A DNA stretch of 8,979 bases from JAYEJW01 sp034716535 (lineage in GTDB: Bacteria > Pseudomonadota > Gammaproteobacteria > Chromatiales > Chromatiaceae): the NCBI GenBank assembly GCA_034716535.1, contig JAYEJW010000428.1, forward strand, positions 1 through 8,979, read 5' to 3'. Of this stretch, positions 5,737 through 8,979 are shown one piece after another. The notes beneath the pieces were generated by a model. The model was not told where the DNA came from, did no database searches, and saw only the letters and a program-made list of their open reading frames with translations. The first letter of the stretch is position 1; each line of letters opens with the position of its first letter. Made by a program: the position numbers and the translations under genes.

Positions 5737-6429
5737 TCAGCGGCTGACGCCGGCCATCTCCTCGCGCATCCTGCGGATGATGCCGTCGTAGCGGTTGGGA
5801 TCGCCATCGCTTCCCTTGCCGAAGATTCCTGAGCCCGAGACAAAGGTGTCGGCCCCCGCGGCCTTGATCTCGGCGATGTTGTCCGCCTTCACGCCACCGT
5901 CGATCTCGAGGCGGATGTCGAAGCCGGACTCGTCGATCATCTTGCGCGCCTGGCGCAGCTTATCCATGGTTGCTGGGATGAAGCTCTGGCCGCCAAAGCC
6001 GGGATTCACGGACATCAGCAACACCATGTCGACCTTGTCCATCACGTAGTCGAGGTAGCTCAGGGGCGTCGCCGGATTGAACACCAGGCCGGACTTGCAG
6101 CCCTCGCCGCGAATGACCTGTAGGCTGCGGTCGATGTGCTCGCTGGCCTCGGGGTGGAAGGTGATGTACGTGGCCCCCGCCTTGGCGAAATCCGGGATGA
6201 TCCGGTCCACCGGCTTGACCATGAGGTGGACGTCGATCGGTGCGGTGACGCCGTGCTTGCGCAGGGCCTCGCAGACCAGTGGGCCGATGGTCAGGTTCGG
6301 CACGTAGTGGTTGTCCATCACATCGAAATGAACGATGTCGGCACCGGCGGCCAGGACATTGTCGACCTCTTCCCCCAACTTGGCGAAATCGGCGGACAGG
6401 ATGGAAGGTGCGATCAGATCTTCGGCCAT
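5737..6429 (-). CDS. rpe: Ribulose-phosphate 3-epimerase
   Basis: Interconverts D-ribulose 5-phosphate and D-xylulose 5-phosphate in the pentose phosphate (and Calvin) pathway, as a cytosolic TIM barrel. 230 residues, standard length. Signatures: IAPSILSADF (6-15), HFDVMDNHYVPNLTIGP (34-50), DVHLMV (66-71), SVNPGFGGQSF (140-150) and LEIDGGV (174-180). Metal ligands H34, D36 and H68 and catalytic D177 are all present. GGGGAG lies eight bases before ATG 6429. It heads the rpe-gph-trpE run. In the 153 bp upstream, a weak promoter could be TTGGGG (6515-6510) and TAGTTT (6493-6488) with a 16-bp spacer. The leader has a GCCGGT/ACCGGC hairpin (6450-6477) of unknown meaning. Confidence 0.97.
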   Translation of the reverse strand: MAEDLIAPSILSADFAKLGEEVDNVLAAGADIVHFDVMDNHYVPNLTIGPLVCEALRKHGVTAPIDVHLMVKPVDRIIPDFAKAGATYITFHPEASEHIDRSLQVIRGEGCKSGLVFNPATPLSYLDYVMDKVDMVLLMSVNPGFGGQSFIPATMDKLRQARKMIDESGFDIRLEIDGGVKADNIAEIKAAGADTFVSGSGIFGKGSDGDPNRYDGIIRRMREEMAGVSR

Positions 6430-6582
6430 GGTACTGACTCCCCGTGGACGCCGGTATCCGCGCTTGTTGACACCGGCTTTGGACCAGAAACTAAAGGGTG
6501 TCCACTGTACCCCAAGTCGAGCGGATTTTCACTTCCGAGCACCTGGGACGAGTCGGATCACAAGGGTCCCCGGCGTCGCGGA

Positions 6583-7152
6583 TCAGCGGTCTTTATCCAT
6601 CAATCCATGGATCTTCTTCACGTAGTGGCGGGTCTGCTTCGGTGCGTGGGGCGCGACCTTTTGCCATTCAGCGCCGGCATTGCCCCCCGCCTTCTTGCGA
6701 GCCTTGTTGATCCGCCCGAATCCGGCATTGTAGCTGGCAAGCGTGTAGTTCAACCGCTCCTTGGTACCGGGGATCTTTTTCTTCCAGCGTTTATAAAGCT
6801 GACGGTCGTAATAGATACCGGCAGCGATATTCCAACGGGGCTCTTTGATGCTCTTGAAGTGGGGGTTCTTCTTGCGGATCTCCCGAAAGGTGGACGGCAG
6901 AATCTGCATGATACCCGTCGCCCCGCTCGGGTTGCGGGCGCGGGGCTTGAGGTTGGACTCGGCGATGGCCTGTGACTTGAACCAACGCCAATCGAAGCCG
7001 GGACCGAAGTAGTGCTTGGAGTACTTCCTGAACAGCTGATCGTACTTTCCCGTCCAGGAAGGGTGGTCCACGTGTTTGAGCGCCGCTGCGGCCGCCACCC
7101 CGGGCACGAGCAAGAGCCACAGCGGCCGGAGCCGCCTGGCACGGGCGCTCAT
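6583..7152 (-). CDS. Lytic transglycosylase, Slt-type catalytic domain
   Basis: Cleaves the MurNAc-GlcNAc bond of peptidoglycan to 1,6-anhydro ends in the periplasm. 189 residues from ATG 7152; the longer open frame to 7305 only overlaps the gene before it. Residues 5-25 (RRLRPLWLLLVPGVAAAAAL) are a signal peptide or N-terminal anchor. The transglycosylase SLT fold has catalytic Glu65 in QAIAESNLKP, then GATGIMQILPSTF (77-89), NIAAGIYYDRQL (108-119), LASYNAGFGRI (138-148) and HYVKKI (176-181), which match the ES, GLMQ, NIxxG, AYNAG and YVxxV signatures. It is a bare catalytic domain, very basic, with no LysM or solute-binding module, closest in style to the C-terminal part of MltF or small Slt proteins. 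Its ATG overlaps the preceding stop (TAATG) and no strong ribosome site precedes it, so translation is probably coupled. Confidence 0.9.
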   Translation of the reverse strand: MSARARRLRPLWLLLVPGVAAAAALKHVDHPSWTGKYDQLFRKYSKHYFGPGFDWRWFKSQAIAESNLKPRARNPSGATGIMQILPSTFREIRKKNPHFKSIKEPRWNIAAGIYYDRQLYKRWKKKIPGTKERLNYTLASYNAGFGRINKARKKAGGNAGAEWQKVAPHAPKQTRHYVKKIHGLMDKDR

Positions 7153-7382
7153 TAGTTGAGCCCCATACCGATGACCAGCCCCAGCGCCACGCCGATGCCG
7201 ATGAAGATCCCCATGATCATCAGCCCCACCGCCTGATTGCCCTTCGAGAGCTCCTCCGGGATGCTGAAGCTGACGATGTGGCTGAAGACTTTGCAGCCGA
7301 GCCACATGAAGAACAGGGTCATCACGCCCCCAAGGAAGGCGTAGAGAAAGTTCAGAACGATCGGATCGATGCTGTCGGTCAC
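7152..7382 (-). CDS. Small DUF350-like (YjfL-type) inner-membrane protein
   Basis: 76 residues with a GTG start at 7382, supported by a strong GAGGAGG five bases upstream. Two hydrophobic segments (about 8-33, LNFLYAFLGGVMTLFFMWLGCKVF, and about 51-74, VGLMIMGIFIGIGVALGLVIG) flank a short charged loop SIPEELSKGNQ. The loop-plus-helix pattern, with xxELxKGNxAVxxxxxGxxxGxx, matches the repeated unit of DUF350/YjfL proteins; this is a single unit. No enzymatic residues are evident and the role is unknown. It starts 45 bp after djlA and its TAA overlaps the transglycosylase ATG by one base, so the pair is made together. I infer a link to envelope upkeep from that context only. Confidence 0.75.
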   Translation of the reverse strand: MTDSIDPIVLNFLYAFLGGVMTLFFMWLGCKVFSHIVSFSIPEELSKGNQAVGLMIMGIFIGIGVALGLVIGMGLN

Positions 7383-7427
7383 GGAATCCTCCTCTTTTTT
7401 ACACTCTTCTCGTTGTCGATAATCGAA

Positions 7428-8249
7428 TCAAGCCGCCCGCGCGCGGGTGACGATTTCATAGGCCTGGCGGATCTCGTGCGTCTTCTGGTCCGCCAGCTTC
7501 ATCATCTCCTCGGGAAGCCCCTTGGAGACGAGCTTGTCCGGATGATGCTGGCTGAGCAAGCGGCGATAGGCACGCTTGACCTCCGCATCCGTGGACCTGG
7601 GCTCCACCCCCAGTACCGCATAGGCCTGACCGAGCGTCGGCCCGCTGGTTACGGGCTGGCGTGGAACCTCTCCCCGCTGCCCGGCCGCTCCCCCTCCGAG
7701 CTCCCGCTGCAAAAGCACCAGCTGTTCCAGACGCCGAAACAGGAGCTCCGGGATTCCCAACCGCCGGCAGATGTGCAGCAGCAGGCGCTCTTCCTGCGGT
7801 TGCAGTCTGCCGTCCGCGTAGGCCGCCTGGATCTGGATCTCCAGAAACATCTGCATCAGGGTGCGGCGGCGATGGCACTCCTGACGAAACTGCTCGAGCA
7901 CCTCGTCGATCGGAAACCCCTCTTCCTTCCCCTCGTCGAACAGCCCGATCGCCGCACGGCGCATATCCGGCGACAGCTCCAGTTGGGTCATGATCGCCCG
8001 CGCCAGCGCGATCTCCTGCTCCGAAACGCGGCCGTCCACCTTGGCCACGTGGCCCATCACCGAGAAGGTTGCGGAGAAGAACGCCGTCTGAACCCGCTCT
8101 GTGTCCCCCGGATCCAGCTCCTCAGCACCTTCCAGAGACTTGAGTCCGCGATCCAGGTTGTGCCCGAGCACGGTACCCAGCAACGCCCCCAGCGGTCCGC
8201 CGAGGACGAATCCGAGCGCGCCCCCGACGACCTTGCCCCACCATGCCAT
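7428..8249 (-). CDS. djlA: Co-chaperone DjlA (membrane-anchored TerB-J-domain protein)
   Basis: Type III DnaJ protein that stimulates DnaK from the inner membrane, J domain in the cytosol. 273 residues from ATG 8249, close to the 271 of E. coli DjlA; the frame runs further upstream to 8324 but that would overlap the previous gene and lacks the MAWWGK start typical of the family. Order: a Gly-rich transmembrane segment (WWGKVVGGALGFVLGGPLGA, 3-22), a TerB-like helical domain (about 52-180, HVAKVDGRVSEQEI and AAYADGRLQPQE repeats), a Gly/Pro linker (about 184-205), and a C-terminal J domain (about 208-273) with the essential HPD at 236-238. AAGGGA lies upstream of the ATG. It follows the CbiM-like gene by 13 bp, so they probably share a transcript. 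Confidence 0.95.
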   Translation of the reverse strand: MAWWGKVVGGALGFVLGGPLGALLGTVLGHNLDRGLKSLEGAEELDPGDTERVQTAFFSATFSVMGHVAKVDGRVSEQEIALARAIMTQLELSPDMRRAAIGLFDEGKEEGFPIDEVLEQFRQECHRRRTLMQMFLEIQIQAAYADGRLQPQEERLLLHICRRLGIPELLFRRLEQLVLLQRELGGGAAGQRGEVPRQPVTSGPTLGQAYAVLGVEPRSTDAEVKRAYRRLLSQHHPDKLVSKGLPEEMMKLADQKTHEIRQAYEIVTRARAA

Positions 8250-8262
8250 TCGCCGCTTCCCT

Positions 8263-8928
8263 TTACTTACCCTTGAGATACAGGTCGTCGCTAAAGGAAT
8301 AGACCCATTGGGGACGGAAGGCAACGAGCACGGCCATGATCCACCCGTTCAGCATGGCCTCCGGCAGAAACATCAGCGGAAAGAAGGGCAGAAAGGTCTG
8401 ATCCAGCTGGGCAAAGCTGTAGGCCCCGCTAAACACCAGCAGCCAGGTGACCAGATAGCCCGAGGCCACGCCGACGAACCCGGCGGTGAGAAACCCGTTC
8501 ACCAACACGTAGACGAAGAAGTGCTTGGGCAGGTACCAGCGGATGAGGATCAAGAGGATCTGCGTGAGCGTGATCGGGATGACGCCGCCGATCAAGGCGT
8601 TGATGGCAAAACTCTCCCAGCCGCCCCCCGTGTTGATTGTGACCCCCAGCAGTGCCAGCGACGCGGCGATGACCGCCAGCGACCAACCGAACATCAAGGT
8701 GACGGCAGTCAGGCCGAGCAAGTGGAAGGACAGCCCCGGCTGGACGTTGGCCTGCATGTGCCACAGAAACAGCAGCACCACAACCGCCCCGAGAAAGACG
8801 TGGAGCTGTTCGGAATCGCGAAACTTGCCCCACGGCGCCATGCGCAGGGCCGCGATGAGGGCCAGCCCGTAGAGAATGCCGACTACCCAGATCAGGGTCG
8901 TGGAGAAAAGCGCGCTGTCGATTGTCAT
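8263..8928 (-). CDS. Polytopic membrane protein, CbiM/ECF permease-like (start uncertain)
   Basis: 221 residues if the ATG at 8928 is used. About six hydrophobic segments are visible, with conserved islands EQLHVFLGA, FHLLGLTAVTLMFGWSLA, INALIGGVIPITLTQ, KHFFVYVLVNGFLTAGF, LPFFPLMFLPEAMLNGW and the tail FSDDLYLKGK. I recognise this as the energy-coupling-factor permease-like family (CbiM-related) found next to djlA and rpe in gammaproteobacteria. It lacks the N-terminal MHIPDG metal-binding start of true CbiM, and no ECF ATPase or T-component is adjacent, so metal transport is unproven. No Shine-Dalgarno precedes ATG 8928; the frame stays open to the right edge, with a TTG at 8958 and possible starts outside the window. 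Stop TAA lies 13 bp before djlA. Confidence 0.75.
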   Translation of the reverse strand: MTIDSALFSTTLIWVVGILYGLALIAALRMAPWGKFRDSEQLHVFLGAVVVLLFLWHMQANVQPGLSFHLLGLTAVTLMFGWSLAVIAASLALLGVTINTGGGWESFAINALIGGVIPITLTQILLILIRWYLPKHFFVYVLVNGFLTAGFVGVASGYLVTWLLVFSGAYSFAQLDQTFLPFFPLMFLPEAMLNGWIMAVLVAFRPQWVYSFSDDLYLKGK

Positions 8929-8979
8929 CGTCGGAGGTGGAAACCGCCACGCGAACAAGCTTGAACCTAGAAACGGCAG

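Noticed and set aside
6430..6582. Possible insertion-sequence end (GGAC...GTCC) upstream of rpe
   Set aside because: The imperfect inverted bases are only 4-5 bp long, with no target duplication and no transposase fragment.
8101..8964. A 287-codon plus-strand open frame opposite djlA and the permease gene
   Set aside because: Low-complexity Gln/Arg/Pro-rich translation, antisense to two conserved proteins, with no ribosome site.

Overview
The window is GC-rich (roughly 60-65% by eye) and carries a gene order typical of gammaproteobacteria: djlA, a lytic transglycosylase, rpe, gph and trpE on one strand. This rpe-gph-trpE order is also seen in pseudomonads. I infer a free-living, perhaps Chromatiales- or Ectothiorhodospira-like, gammaproteobacterium; the sequence alone does not fix the genus.

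Left third (1-2980) looks like accessory DNA. On the minus strand, running off the left edge, is the N-terminal part of a SARP/BTAD-type transcriptional activator (1-624). Divergent from it on the plus strand is a two-domain SAM-dependent methyltransferase (980-2086) with a winged-helix N-terminus. Between them lie a 118-bp inverted-repeat element (665-782) and, just before the methyltransferase, four heptamers (TTGACGC, TTGACGC, TCGACGG, TTGACGC) phased 11, 12 and 11 bp. The last ends exactly 8 bp before a TAACGT -10-like hexamer. That is the layout described for SARP-activated promoters, so regulator, operator and target can be read together as one candidate regulatory unit. Past the methyltransferase are a second hairpin repeat family, a small exported cysteine-containing protein of unknown function (2239-2562) and a third repeat family (2733-2810).

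The right two thirds (2977-8979) are a minus-strand block of mostly housekeeping genes. In transcription order from the right edge: a CbiM-like membrane protein, djlA, a DUF350-like small membrane protein, a lytic transglycosylase overlapping it as TAATG, then rpe, gph, trpE and a small exported protein of unknown function. Spacing suggests at least three units: permease-djlA; DUF350-like-transglycosylase; rpe-gph-trpE-exported protein. The 125-bp gph-trpE gap contains a 19-codon ORF with a good Shine-Dalgarno and one Trp codon near its end, a weak candidate for a trp leader peptide.

I found no rRNA, tRNA, CRISPR array, intact insertion sequence or convincing intrinsic terminator with a T-run. 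The most interesting signal is the phased heptamer array linking the BTAD regulator to the methyltransferase.
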